Part shown: one piece after another, positions 8,909 through 16,782 of the stretch
Layout of the letters: every line of letters begins with the position of its first letter
Position numbering within the stretch: position 1 is the first letter of the stretch
Source: Calothrix sp. NIES-4105
GTDB lineage: Bacteria > Cyanobacteriota > Cyanobacteriia > Cyanobacteriales > Nostocaceae
DNA length: 64,000 bases
NCBI RefSeq assembly: GCF_002368415.1
Contig: NZ_AP018290.1
Span: forward strand, 4,043,614-4,107,613
Reading direction: 5' to 3'
The notes under the pieces: model-generated
Databases searched by the model: none
Seen by the model: only the letters and a program-made list of their open reading frames with translations
Told to the model about the DNA's origin: nothing
Translations under genes and position numbers: made by a program

Positions 8909-9739
8909 ATGGATTTACACCGTAATGCACTGCAAATTCTCAAAGAAACTAGTCGAACTTTTTATATTCCAACTAGTATTTTACCTTCAGGATTGCAAGA
9001 AGCCGTTGCATCAGCATACTTGTGCCTACGTGCTATTGATGAGATTGAAGACCATTCAAAACTGAATAGCTCTGAAAAAGCACAATTATTATATACGATT
9101 AGTCAAACATTACAGGGGGGAGTTAATGGCTTTGCTGTTGATGCTTTCTCCGCAGGATTTAGCGGCTATGAAGATATCTTAGCAGAAGTAACTTTGAGGA
9201 TAAGAGAATGGTCTTTATTAGCCCCTGAGACAATTGCGCCACGAGTTTGGGATGCAACCTCCGCAATGGCTGTTCGCATGGCTTATTGGGCAGAAAAAAA
9301 TTGGAAAATTGACTCGGAATCTGATTTAGATCGCTATACTTTTGGGGTTGCTGGTGCAGTTGGGTTATTACTCTCAGATTTATGGACTTGGTATGATGGC
9401 ACACAAACCAACCGGACTCTGGCAATTGGCTTTGGTCGTGGTTTACAAGCGGTGAATATTTTGCGTAACCATAGTGAAGACTTGGAACGCGGTGTAGACT
9501 TTTTCCCAGAGGGTTGGACTACCGTAGATATGCAAGAGTATGCGCTGCGTAATTTAGCATTGGCAGAGGCTTATACTCAAGCTTTACCTGCTAGTCCGGC
9601 TTTAAACTTTTGTCAAATTCCCTTAGCCTTAGCGCATGGAACGATTGATGCTCTAGCTAATGGGAAAGAAAAACTCAACCGTAGTGATGTCATTGCTCTA
9701 GTTGAGCAATTAAATGGTGTGAATGTCAAAGTTAGTTAA
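8909..9739 (+). CDS. Squalene synthase (trans-isoprenyl diphosphate synthase family)
   Basis: A 276-residue squalene/phytoene synthase-family protein. The first aspartate-rich motif is LRAIDEIEDH (about residues 41-50) and the second NILRNHSEDLERG (about 182-195), followed by DFFPEGW, which resembles the FWP motif of squalene synthases. It would condense two farnesyl diphosphates to squalene. It is shorter than eukaryotic squalene synthases (about 410 residues) because it lacks the C-terminal membrane anchor. First gene of a tight same-strand run: the next starts 22 bp downstream, followed by squalene epoxidase and the cyclase. That context argues for squalene rather than phytoene; an HpnC/D-like half reaction is a less likely alternative. 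Confidence 0.8.
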   Translation: MDLHRNALQILKETSRTFYIPTSILPSGLQEAVASAYLCLRAIDEIEDHSKLNSSEKAQLLYTISQTLQGGVNGFAVDAFSAGFSGYEDILAEVTLRIREWSLLAPETIAPRVWDATSAMAVRMAYWAEKNWKIDSESDLDRYTFGVAGAVGLLLSDLWTWYDGTQTNRTLAIGFGRGLQAVNILRNHSEDLERGVDFFPEGWTTVDMQEYALRNLALAEAYTQALPASPALNFCQIPLALAHGTIDALANGKEKLNRSDVIALVEQLNGVNVKVS

Positions 9740-9761
9740 TAACATTGAGTTTTTTTGACAT

Positions 9762-10277
9762 ATGAATCATTTACTTCTTCCAGTCACAACTGTAAATGTG
9801 ATGTTTGCAGGAATAATAGTAATAGGGTTTATAGTATTTTTGTTTTTAGGAAGTCTCTTACTATCGGGTAAAACCGTTCCGGGGTGCATTCAGTCAGATG
9901 GCACTCACAAACTATATAAACTCAATGGCTTACTTCTTTTTTGCGGCGCCAATACCCAGAAAAATCGATTCGAGAAAAACGCAAACGCTATCATCTGGGG
10001 AAAACCAGCTCAGACATTAGGTGGCAAATTGTTGATATCCGGATGGTGGGGTATTGGGCGAAAACTCAACTACACGGGTGAGATTATCGTTTATTTTGCG
10101 TTTTCTTTAACAACAGGTACTCAGTCAATTGTGAGTTATCTGTTGCCACTTTGGTTGTGCCTGCTACTTCCCAATCGAGCTTGGCGAGATGAACAACGTT
10201 GCCAAGCAAAGTATGCCAACTTTTGGCATGACTATTGCACCAAAGTCCGGTTTCGTATGATTCCATTTGTGTACTGA
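9762..10277 (+). CDS. ERG4/ERG24/DHCR7-type sterol reductase with a large internal deletion
   Basis: Only 171 residues, against about 430-475 for the family. After one membrane segment (about 12-33) comes the N-terminal family signature (SDGTHKLYKLNGLLLF, residues ~44-60). This jumps straight to the C-terminal signature: NTQKNRFEKN, LLISGWWGIGRKLNYTGE, then RDEQRCQAKYANFW and a CTKVRFRMIPFVY end. These C-terminal blocks bind NADPH and sterol in C-14 and delta-7 reductases. The join is in frame near 9947-9955, at a GGCGCC site. The gene overlaps the epoxidase gene by 11 bp. Most membrane helices are missing, so activity is doubtful; it may be a decayed C-14 or delta-7 reductase, or a real mini-enzyme. 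Confidence 0.75.
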   Translation: MNHLLLPVTTVNVMFAGIIVIGFIVFLFLGSLLLSGKTVPGCIQSDGTHKLYKLNGLLLFCGANTQKNRFEKNANAIIWGKPAQTLGGKLLISGWWGIGRKLNYTGEIIVYFAFSLTTGTQSIVSYLLPLWLCLLLPNRAWRDEQRCQAKYANFWHDYCTKVRFRMIPFVY

Positions 10278-11667
10278 AAATCCTATGAAACTTTTGCATA
10301 GCTCACCTGATGTTGCTGTTATTGGTGCTGGTCCTGTAGGTTGTGTAACAGCCCTAACCTATGCTCAACAAGGGGCTAAGGTATTATTGCTGGAAGCTTA
10401 CTCTCAGAACGTGAAATGCTTTGCGGGTGAATGGCTACATCCTCCTGGTGTCCAAATTTTGCAACAAGTAGGTATAGATTTAAATCTGAAACGCATCACT
10501 TATCCATGTGGGAAAGGATTTGTTATCTTTCCAGAGGATGGAACTACTCCCATTCAGCTAGATTATCCAGATGGCGAAGTTGGTTTAAGTTGTGAGCATA
10601 GCACAATTCTTGGCATTCTGCGAGAAGCTGCTGCATCTCATGACAATATTCAATTGTTGTGCGACACAAAAGTGACCAGGATTGATGGGCAAAAAATCAC
10701 ATTTGAGCAACGTAACCAGGGCGTTACTCACACTGCCTTAGTCAACACCATCGTAGGGGCTGATGGTCGAGCATCGACCGCCCGTAAAATTTTAGGAATT
10801 CCTAACCAGAGCATTCCTATTTCTTTCATGGCGGGGATATTGTTAAAAGATGTAGAGCTTCCATTTGAAGGCTTTGGTCATGTGGTTTTGGGAAGTGTGG
10901 GACCGGTATTGATGTACAGGGTTGGGGCTGAGTTAGTACGAGTTTGTTTAGATGTTCCACGCTATTTTTCTAGAGACCCTGCTACGCTATGGAAGGCATA
11001 CAACTCAGTCATTCCTAAAACATTACAACCTGCATTTAAACAAGCATTAAGCCGCGATGAAGTCGCTTGGGCTGTAAATCTGTTTTGTTCAAGAGTCCAA
11101 TATGGTCGAACTGGGTTGGCACTGGTAGGAGATGCAACCGGATATTTTCATCCGATTACTGCAACAGGTATGACAATTGGTTTTCTCGATAGCGATTGTT
11201 TGGTGAGAAGCCAGCGATTTGAAGATTATCAGCAAGAGCGAACATTTCGCACCTATGTTCCGGAATTGCTTGCTATCACGCTCTACGAGGTCTTCACGAA
11301 GCAAGATGAAAGTGCTACGGCTTTGAGACATGCTATTTATCGCCTGTGGCGCTCTGATCCGATGGAGTGCCGTCACACTATGCAGTTATTATCGGGTCGA
11401 GAAACAAAGTTGCTATCCTTTAGCCGCTCCTTTTTGAAAGGAGTTCTTTTGGCAATGGCTGAAGTAGTTCAAAATAATGTGCGTCAGCAAAAATGGTTAC
11501 AAATTGTTCGGGATTTGGTATCTTTTAATCAATGGTTATATATACCAATTAAGCTTGCCTTGTTGCGTGCCAAAAAATTATTAAAAATTTATTTCAATAA
11601 CTCAAAAATAACAACCAAGATATTAGATATCTATTCAATAACCCAAAACGAACAACCGAGAAACTAA
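10267..11667 (+). CDS. sqe: Squalene monooxygenase (squalene epoxidase)
   Basis: A 466-residue FAD monooxygenase. The dinucleotide fold is DVAVIGAGPVGCVTALTYA (about residues 9-28) with EA at the end of the second strand; the DG motif is VGADGRAST (about 172), and the GD motif ALVGDATGYFHPITATGMT (about 284-303), typical of squalene epoxidases. It oxidises squalene to (3S)-2,3-oxidosqualene using O2 and NADPH electrons. The C-terminal ~100 residues are helical and basic, as expected for peripheral membrane attachment. Its stop and the cyclase start share one base (TAATG), so the two are translationally coupled, which fixes the pathway as sterol rather than hopanoid. Confidence 0.9.
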   Translation: MCTENPMKLLHSSPDVAVIGAGPVGCVTALTYAQQGAKVLLLEAYSQNVKCFAGEWLHPPGVQILQQVGIDLNLKRITYPCGKGFVIFPEDGTTPIQLDYPDGEVGLSCEHSTILGILREAAASHDNIQLLCDTKVTRIDGQKITFEQRNQGVTHTALVNTIVGADGRASTARKILGIPNQSIPISFMAGILLKDVELPFEGFGHVVLGSVGPVLMYRVGAELVRVCLDVPRYFSRDPATLWKAYNSVIPKTLQPAFKQALSRDEVAWAVNLFCSRVQYGRTGLALVGDATGYFHPITATGMTIGFLDSDCLVRSQRFEDYQQERTFRTYVPELLAITLYEVFTKQDESATALRHAIYRLWRSDPMECRHTMQLLSGRETKLLSFSRSFLKGVLLAMAEVVQNNVRQQKWLQIVRDLVSFNQWLYIPIKLALLRAKKLLKIYFNNSKITTKILDIYSITQNEQPRN

Positions 11668-13688
11668 TGTCTGAACATTTAAACACCAAACAAATAGGTG
11701 ATTTAATGAATAGCCATGAGAGCAATTGCTCCTCTCTTGCAGATTCTATTAATCAATATAATGCAAGCCATAACTTACAACAAGGAGTCAATGCTCTCTG
11801 CCGCCTGCAACAAGCAGATGGGTCGTGGGAAGGAGAAGTGGTTTGGTGTCCGATGCTTGTGGCTCAGTATGTCCTCATGTGCCATATTACCCAAACCCCT
11901 ATTGCCGCAGAACGACGAGATACGATTTTGCGCCAATTCGCAACCACTCGCCTACCCTCTGGAGCTTGGGGATTACATGAATATTCGGAACCTTACCTAT
12001 TTGTCACAGCCCTAGTTTACGTTGGCGCCCGTATTCTTGGTATTCAACCCAATGATCCCCTACTTGCCCCAGCCCATCAATTTATCCAAAAACAAGGAGG
12101 TGTTTTAGAAATTCCCAGTTGGGGCAAATTCTGGCTTGCCATGCTAAACCTTTATGATTGGCAAGGGCTGAATCCCGTTTTACCCGAAGTCTGGAAACTC
12201 CCAGAATGGTTGCCCGTCTATCCAGGTAATTTCTATTGCCATACTCGTTTGATTTATCTGGCCATGGCTTACATCTATGGGCATAAGCTGCAATTATCAT
12301 TAACACCTCTTCTACAAGCCTTACGGCAGGAACTTTATCCACAAGACTATGCCTCGGTCAACTTCCTAGCTGCACGCTGTGCGCTGCGCGATGAAGAAAC
12401 TTATAATCCACCCAGCCTAGTGTTAAAATTGATTTACCAAGTTACAGGACTCTATGAGCGCTGGCATTCTTCATCTCTACGACAAACAGCCCTTGCTGAC
12501 TTGATCCCAGCAATCAAGTTTGAGCTACGCACCAGCAACTACAGCAGTATTTCTCCGGTGAGTGGGTTGTTAAATATCATTGCCTTATGGTTGTATAACC
12601 CCCAGGATACCGACTTACAGCAAGCAATGGATGCATTTGAAGGGTGGATATGGCAAGATGAAGAAGCAGGATTACGAATTACTGGGGCACGCAGTAGCAC
12701 TTGGGATACAGGCTTTGCAATCCAGGCTTTGCAGGCTGCCAGTCCTCATGTAGATGTGGCAGATAGTTTGGCTCAAGCCCAAGCGTTTCTGGTCACTCAA
12801 CAGATTCAAACGTCATTCCCGGACTTTGCAAGTTTTCACCGTATCGATCCCAAGGGCGGTTTTTGCTTTGCAGGTGTTTGGCACGGTTGGCCTGTAAGTG
12901 ATTGTACAGCAGAAGCGCTAATAGGAATTATCAATGCACCTGGGATGACTCAAGAGAATGCACAAAATGCCGTGCAGTTTTTGTTGCGTTGCCAGAATGC
13001 AGATGGGGGATTTGGCAGCTATGAGCGGTGCCGAATTCGTTCAACCTTGGAGTGGATGAATCCAGCCGAAATGTTTGCCAGTTCTATGACAGAGCGTTCC
13101 TACATTGAATGCACAGCTTCTTGTATCGCAGCACTCCATAAATTTCAACAAACTTATCCTAATTTGCTTACAGATAAGGTTACTTTAGCGATACGTCGAT
13201 CTGATCGCTGGCTACGGAGACAGCAACGAACTGATGGTTCTTGGGAAGGCTTTTGGGGCGTAAATTTTATTTATGGCACACTTTTTGGAGTTCATGGCTT
13301 ACTGGCTGCGGGAGCAACACCCCAAGAACCAGCAATTCAGAAAGCCTGTGCATGGCTGATTAGCAAACAACGAGAGGATGGAGGTTGGGGTGAACACTTT
13401 GCCGGATGTTTATCCCAACGCTACATTGAGCATACTCAAAGCCAGGTAATTCATACAGCCTGGGCGTTAATGGCGTTGCTGCAAGCTGAGGCGCCCTATT
13501 GGGACGCGATCACCAACGGAGCAGCATTTGTGATGAACCATCAACTTGATAATGGGGGATGGGCAAAACAAGACCCTGCGGGAGTCTTTTTCCACACCGC
13601 ATTACTCGACTACACTTTCTATCGCAGTTACTTTCCTGTATGGGCACTGGGTTTATATGAGTCGTGTCGGTTGAAACGAATGGTTTGA
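11667..13688 (+). CDS. osc: Oxidosqualene cyclase, predicted lanosterol-type
   Basis: A 673-residue triterpene cyclase with several QW repeats (for example QQADGSWEGE, QNADGGFGSYE, QRTDGSWEGFWG, KQREDGGWGE). The catalytic motif is VSDCTAEA at about residue 409-416: DCTAE is diagnostic of oxidosqualene cyclases, whereas squalene-hopene cyclases have DDTA. Two residues before the catalytic Asp is Val, equivalent to human lanosterol synthase Val453 and to Ile481 of cycloartenol synthase. Six before it is His, equivalent to plant cycloartenol synthase His477, where human lanosterol synthase has Cys. I predict lanosterol as main product with possible parkeol or cycloartenol. Monotopic membrane enzyme, coupled to the epoxidase gene. 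Confidence 0.92.
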   Translation: MSEHLNTKQIGDLMNSHESNCSSLADSINQYNASHNLQQGVNALCRLQQADGSWEGEVVWCPMLVAQYVLMCHITQTPIAAERRDTILRQFATTRLPSGAWGLHEYSEPYLFVTALVYVGARILGIQPNDPLLAPAHQFIQKQGGVLEIPSWGKFWLAMLNLYDWQGLNPVLPEVWKLPEWLPVYPGNFYCHTRLIYLAMAYIYGHKLQLSLTPLLQALRQELYPQDYASVNFLAARCALRDEETYNPPSLVLKLIYQVTGLYERWHSSSLRQTALADLIPAIKFELRTSNYSSISPVSGLLNIIALWLYNPQDTDLQQAMDAFEGWIWQDEEAGLRITGARSSTWDTGFAIQALQAASPHVDVADSLAQAQAFLVTQQIQTSFPDFASFHRIDPKGGFCFAGVWHGWPVSDCTAEALIGIINAPGMTQENAQNAVQFLLRCQNADGGFGSYERCRIRSTLEWMNPAEMFASSMTERSYIECTASCIAALHKFQQTYPNLLTDKVTLAIRRSDRWLRRQQRTDGSWEGFWGVNFIYGTLFGVHGLLAAGATPQEPAIQKACAWLISKQREDGGWGEHFAGCLSQRYIEHTQSQVIHTAWALMALLQAEAPYWDAITNGAAFVMNHQLDNGGWAKQDPAGVFFHTALLDYTFYRSYFPVWALGLYESCRLKRMV

Positions 13689-13831
13689 TATCATTTAGCT
13701 TTTTGAATTTTTAAATATCTTCTTTATGCCTTTAACAAAAATTATCATTTTTACCTGCATGTTATATTTTTCTGAAGTTTCTAGTAAATATAACGATTTG
13801 ATTTATAATATTTTTATATCACGCAGATTAA

Positions 13832-13990
13832 ATGCCAATTAGCCTGGATATGCAATATCGCTTTCCATTTCCTGCCTTCTCGAATGGATGGTTTTGCGTT
13901 GCTTACAGCAATGAACTGCCGCTAAAAAAAGTAATCCCTCTACGCTATTTTGGAAAAGACCTTGTACTGATTGCCCTACCTATCCAGTAG
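13832..13990 (+). pseudogene. Rieske oxygenase 5' stub
   Basis: A 52-codon frame reading RFPFPAFSNGWFCVAYSNEL and then RYFGKDLVLIALPIQ, plainly the N-terminus of the same Neverland-type Rieske family as 6145-7131 and 14616-15632. It ends before the CxH...CxxH cluster-binding motif. It sits 143 bp after the cyclase and 11 bp before the ERG2-type gene. The likely history is a third Rieske copy whose remainder was lost when the isomerase gene arrived or when the region recombined. Confidence 0.75.
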
Positions 13991-14001
13991 TTGATAAATC
14001 T

Positions 14002-14619
14002 ATGCCATATATTTTTGAACCAGATGTTCTACATAATATTGCCCAGAATAGCATTGGTTTACCCTACGACCAGATGTTTGAGACACTGAGAGCCAAACTT
14101 GAAAATTATTATCCCGGCAAAATTAGCCCCAAGATTGAATGGAGCCTAAACAATGCGGGAGGGTGTATGTATAGCATTGGTGTACTACATGCGTCTTTGA
14201 ATGAGTACCTGCTTATATTCGGTTCAGCAATTGGTACAATGGGACACACGGGACGACATTGCACTGAGATATTTGATTTTGTCATAGATGGTGAACTTTG
14301 GTATTTTGGAGAAGATCGCCCCTATGAGCGAGTTATTCGACAGGCAGGCGATCGCTATTACTTGCCCAAGTTCAAGAGCGAAGGTTTATGTATCAAAGAC
14401 CGCGCCTGGGTTTTAGAATATGCCAGAGGACCAATTCCCTCAATGTTGCCCTTTGGTTTAGCGGATTCTATTTTCAGTACGTTGGATTTGAGAACGGTTG
14501 GTCGCACCTTTGAGATTTACGGCAAATTATTTTTGCAGCAGTGGCGCCATCAGTGGCGAGCGAAGAAAATCTCATCACCCAGTCATAGTTCCAGTATCAT
14601 TAATCGCGAGACATTATGA
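14002..14619 (+). CDS. Sterol C-8 isomerase, ERG2/sigma-1 receptor family
   Basis: A 205-residue protein matching the ERG2/sigma-1 fold nearly end to end: YIFEPDVLHNIAQNSIGLPY, EWSLNNAGGCMYSIGVLHAS, YLLIFGSAIGTMGHTGRHCT, AGDRYYLPKF, and WVLEYARGPIPSMLPFGLAD followed by FSTLDLRT. Fungal ERG2 moves the C8(9) double bond to C7(8) in sterols. The usual N-terminal membrane anchor of the eukaryotic proteins is missing. It overlaps the next Rieske gene by four bases (ATGA), so they are probably translated together. Few bacterial members are known to me; its position in a sterol operon supports the same reaction. Confidence 0.85.
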   Translation: MPYIFEPDVLHNIAQNSIGLPYDQMFETLRAKLENYYPGKISPKIEWSLNNAGGCMYSIGVLHASLNEYLLIFGSAIGTMGHTGRHCTEIFDFVIDGELWYFGEDRPYERVIRQAGDRYYLPKFKSEGLCIKDRAWVLEYARGPIPSMLPFGLADSIFSTLDLRTVGRTFEIYGKLFLQQWRHQWRAKKISSPSHSSSIINRETL

Positions 14620-15632
14620 CAGGTCGTTTTCCCTTTTCACCCTACCCCAATGGATGGTTTCGGGTGGCTTACAGCGATCAACTACGCAACGGTACTGTTC
14701 AACCCTTGCATTACTTTGGCAAAGACCTGGTTCTCTTACGGACTCAGAATGGCACAGCAAAAGTATTTGATGCCCATTGTCCTCATTTTGGCGCCCATTT
14801 AGGATATGGAGGGTGGGTTGAAGGAAATGCGATCGTCTGTCCATTTCACGGTTGGAGATTTGGAGAAAGTGGACATTGTTTGTCGGTGCCTTACAGTGAA
14901 AAAAGCCCTCCTAAAGCACAACTGTATTCCTATCCGGTTTATGAAGCAAATGGTCTAATACTAGTTTACTATCACTCCCACCAAGAACCACCAACCTGGG
15001 AAATGCCAACCTTGCCTCAATGGAATCAGCAGGATTGGACACCATTTCTTCGGCGTTCCTGGCATATTCGCACCCATCCGCAAGATATGGCAGAAAATGC
15101 CCTGGATACAGCACATCTGCTTTGGTTACATGGGCAGTCTTTTAAGGCAGTTACAGACAGCAAGCTAGAGATTAATGGCGCAGTTCTCACCCATCGCTTG
15201 CGCCCAAACTATCGACTGACGATCTCGGGTAAATTTGGAATCGATGCAACAGGAATGGCTGAAATTAGCTCCTATGGCTTAGGCTGTCAGGTCAGTTATA
15301 CCAAAATCAAAGCATTGATTGAATTTCATAGCCTTGCCCTCTTCTTTCTGACTCCGATCGATGAAGAAATCGTAGATGTCCATATTCTAGTTAGCACAAA
15401 ACAGATCATTCATCCAGCTATTACCTATTTACTACGGCACAAAAGCATGACAGAAATCACCTACAACCTGAAACAGGATATTCCCATCTGGGAAAACAAA
15501 ATTTATCAGAGTCAACCGCTCCTGAGCAATGGTGATGGACCGATTACGTCTTATCGTCGCTGGGCACAACAGTTTTATACCCTAAATACCTATGCTGCCA
15601 CAGCTACAACCAAAACTTTAGGAGTGCGTTGA
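14616..15632 (+). CDS. Rieske oxygenase, Neverland/DAF-36/KshA type (paralogue 2)
   Basis: A 338-residue Rieske oxygenase. Cluster ligands lie in CPHFGAHLGYGG and CPFHGWRF at about residues 53-77; the mononuclear iron site is ENALDTAHLLWLH (about 166-178). The opening FPFSPYPNGWFRVAYSDQL and the cluster context point to a sterol substrate. In animals DAF-36/Neverland introduces the C-7 double bond; in bacteria a Rieske protein (SdmA) oxidises C-4 methyls. Either step is possible here. It needs an electron-donating ferredoxin and reductase, and none is in the cluster. It is coupled to the ERG2-type gene by a four-base overlap. Confidence 0.82.
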   Translation: MTGRFPFSPYPNGWFRVAYSDQLRNGTVQPLHYFGKDLVLLRTQNGTAKVFDAHCPHFGAHLGYGGWVEGNAIVCPFHGWRFGESGHCLSVPYSEKSPPKAQLYSYPVYEANGLILVYYHSHQEPPTWEMPTLPQWNQQDWTPFLRRSWHIRTHPQDMAENALDTAHLLWLHGQSFKAVTDSKLEINGAVLTHRLRPNYRLTISGKFGIDATGMAEISSYGLGCQVSYTKIKALIEFHSLALFFLTPIDEEIVDVHILVSTKQIIHPAITYLLRHKSMTEITYNLKQDIPIWENKIYQSQPLLSNGDGPITSYRRWAQQFYTLNTYAATATTKTLGVR

Positions 15633-15733
15633 AAGTTTTACTTATGCAAACTTTAATATCCGTAATTTAAGTTGTCTCATTGTTAATAATAAATCAAATG
15701 TAACCTGTAATCTCACCACTATCTTCCTGATTT

Positions 15734-16221
15734 ATGAAACAGTTAGAAAAAATTCCTTTACAAAAGCGTCCTCAAGATTGGTTCTTTATTGGCTGTTTTA
15801 GCTTTTTTGCCTGGTCTTCCTTTTGTATAAGTTCTATTAGCGCTCTCAACATTTCCCTTAGCCCAAACAGTCAAAATTTTTGGGTCAAAATTCTGTATTG
15901 GTATGGTTCAGCGATTGATCCACTCACCTTGATCAATCCACCTTTTCTCCAGATGCAAACCTTCATTGATACATTTATTTTTAGACCCTTTTATCTTTGT
16001 TTAATTTATGCACTTATCCAAGGTGCCAATTGGATTCGGATTCCCGCATTCTTTTATGTATCATCTATTACTTATTCTCTGGTGTTATTGATAGGAGTAG
16101 AATTATTAGGTTTTTCCCACCAAAAGATTTTCCGAAGTTCTTGATGTTTAATATTCCTTATATTTTTATACCCCTTCTTTTGGGATATCGGTTAAGGCAT
16201 CCATTCCCCTTTGCTCACTAG
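15734..16221 (+). pseudogene. EXPERA-domain (EBP/TMEM97-like) protein split by a frameshift
   Basis: The frame from 15734 gives 136 residues: KRPQDWFFIGCFSFFAW, ILYWYGSAIDPLTLINPP, ALIQGANWIRIPAFFY and SSITYSLVLLIGVELLGF, the layout of the four-helix EXPERA domain of emopamil-binding protein (sterol delta8-delta7 isomerase), TM6SF2 and TMEM97. It then stops at 16144. The expected fourth helix and the basic end (FNIPYIFIPLLLGYRLRHPF) follow in the +1 frame up to 16221, so one indel near 16110-16140 splits the gene. Either the gene is dying or the base call is wrong. It lies 101 bp after the Rieske gene. Confidence 0.7.
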
Positions 16222-16239
16222 AAAAAACGAGGCTGAATC

Positions 16240-16773
16240 ATGAAAAGAGTGGCGGTTATTGGGGCAGGTTTAGCAGGTTTTGCGGCAGCAATGAGCCTCA
16301 ATAAATTTCTTGGTATTGAAGTTTCATTATTAGACAAAGCTACTTTTCCCCAGCGTAAAGTTTGTTGCAGTGGTTTATCTCCGTGGACATTAGACCTTTA
16401 GACCTGCTCGATCAGATGGGAATTGGTAACACTGTTCGCAGACAAGCCTATCCAATTCGGGCTGGGATTATTGGTGGGGTGGGTGGAACTGCGGTAGAAC
16501 TACGAAGCTGCCTTTTTAGTGCGTTCCCAGTTTGACACCATTCTTGCCCACGAAGCAGCACATCAAGGCGCCCAACTCATCGAAGATACCCGCGTTGAAG
16601 AACTTGTTCGGGAAAATGGACGTTTAATTGGTATCAAAACCAATCAAGGTAACCTTAGAAAAAAACATCTTTTTTTTTACGCTCGCTTAAACCCAGAACG
16701 CGCATTTATTATTAGTATTCCACATAAAACCATCTGCCCTCTGCCCTCTGCCTTTTCTTGTAAAATTTTCTGA
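16240..16773 (+). pseudogene. Geranylgeranyl-reductase-family flavoprotein, decayed
   Basis: The start MKRVAVIGAGLAGFAAAMSL with LDKATFPQRKVCCSGLSP is an FAD-binding N-terminus of the geranylgeranyl reductase family. A stop falls at 16399. The sequence goes on in other frames (LDLLDQMGIGNTVRR, then RSQFDTILAHEAAHQGAQLI...RLIGIKTNQG) with at least two frameshifts. It then ends in low-complexity bases (repeats of CCCTCTG) instead of the catalytic C-terminal half. It is a relic directly upstream of an intact member of the same family. Confidence 0.75.
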
Positions 16774-16782
16774 GTAACTTAT

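Noticed and set aside
8909-9739. Phytoene synthase
   Set aside because: The family motifs alone would allow it, but the FFPEGW segment and coupling to sterol genes favour squalene synthase.
11667-13688. Squalene-hopene cyclase
   Set aside because: The catalytic motif is DCTAE, not DDTA, and the gene is coupled to a squalene epoxidase gene.
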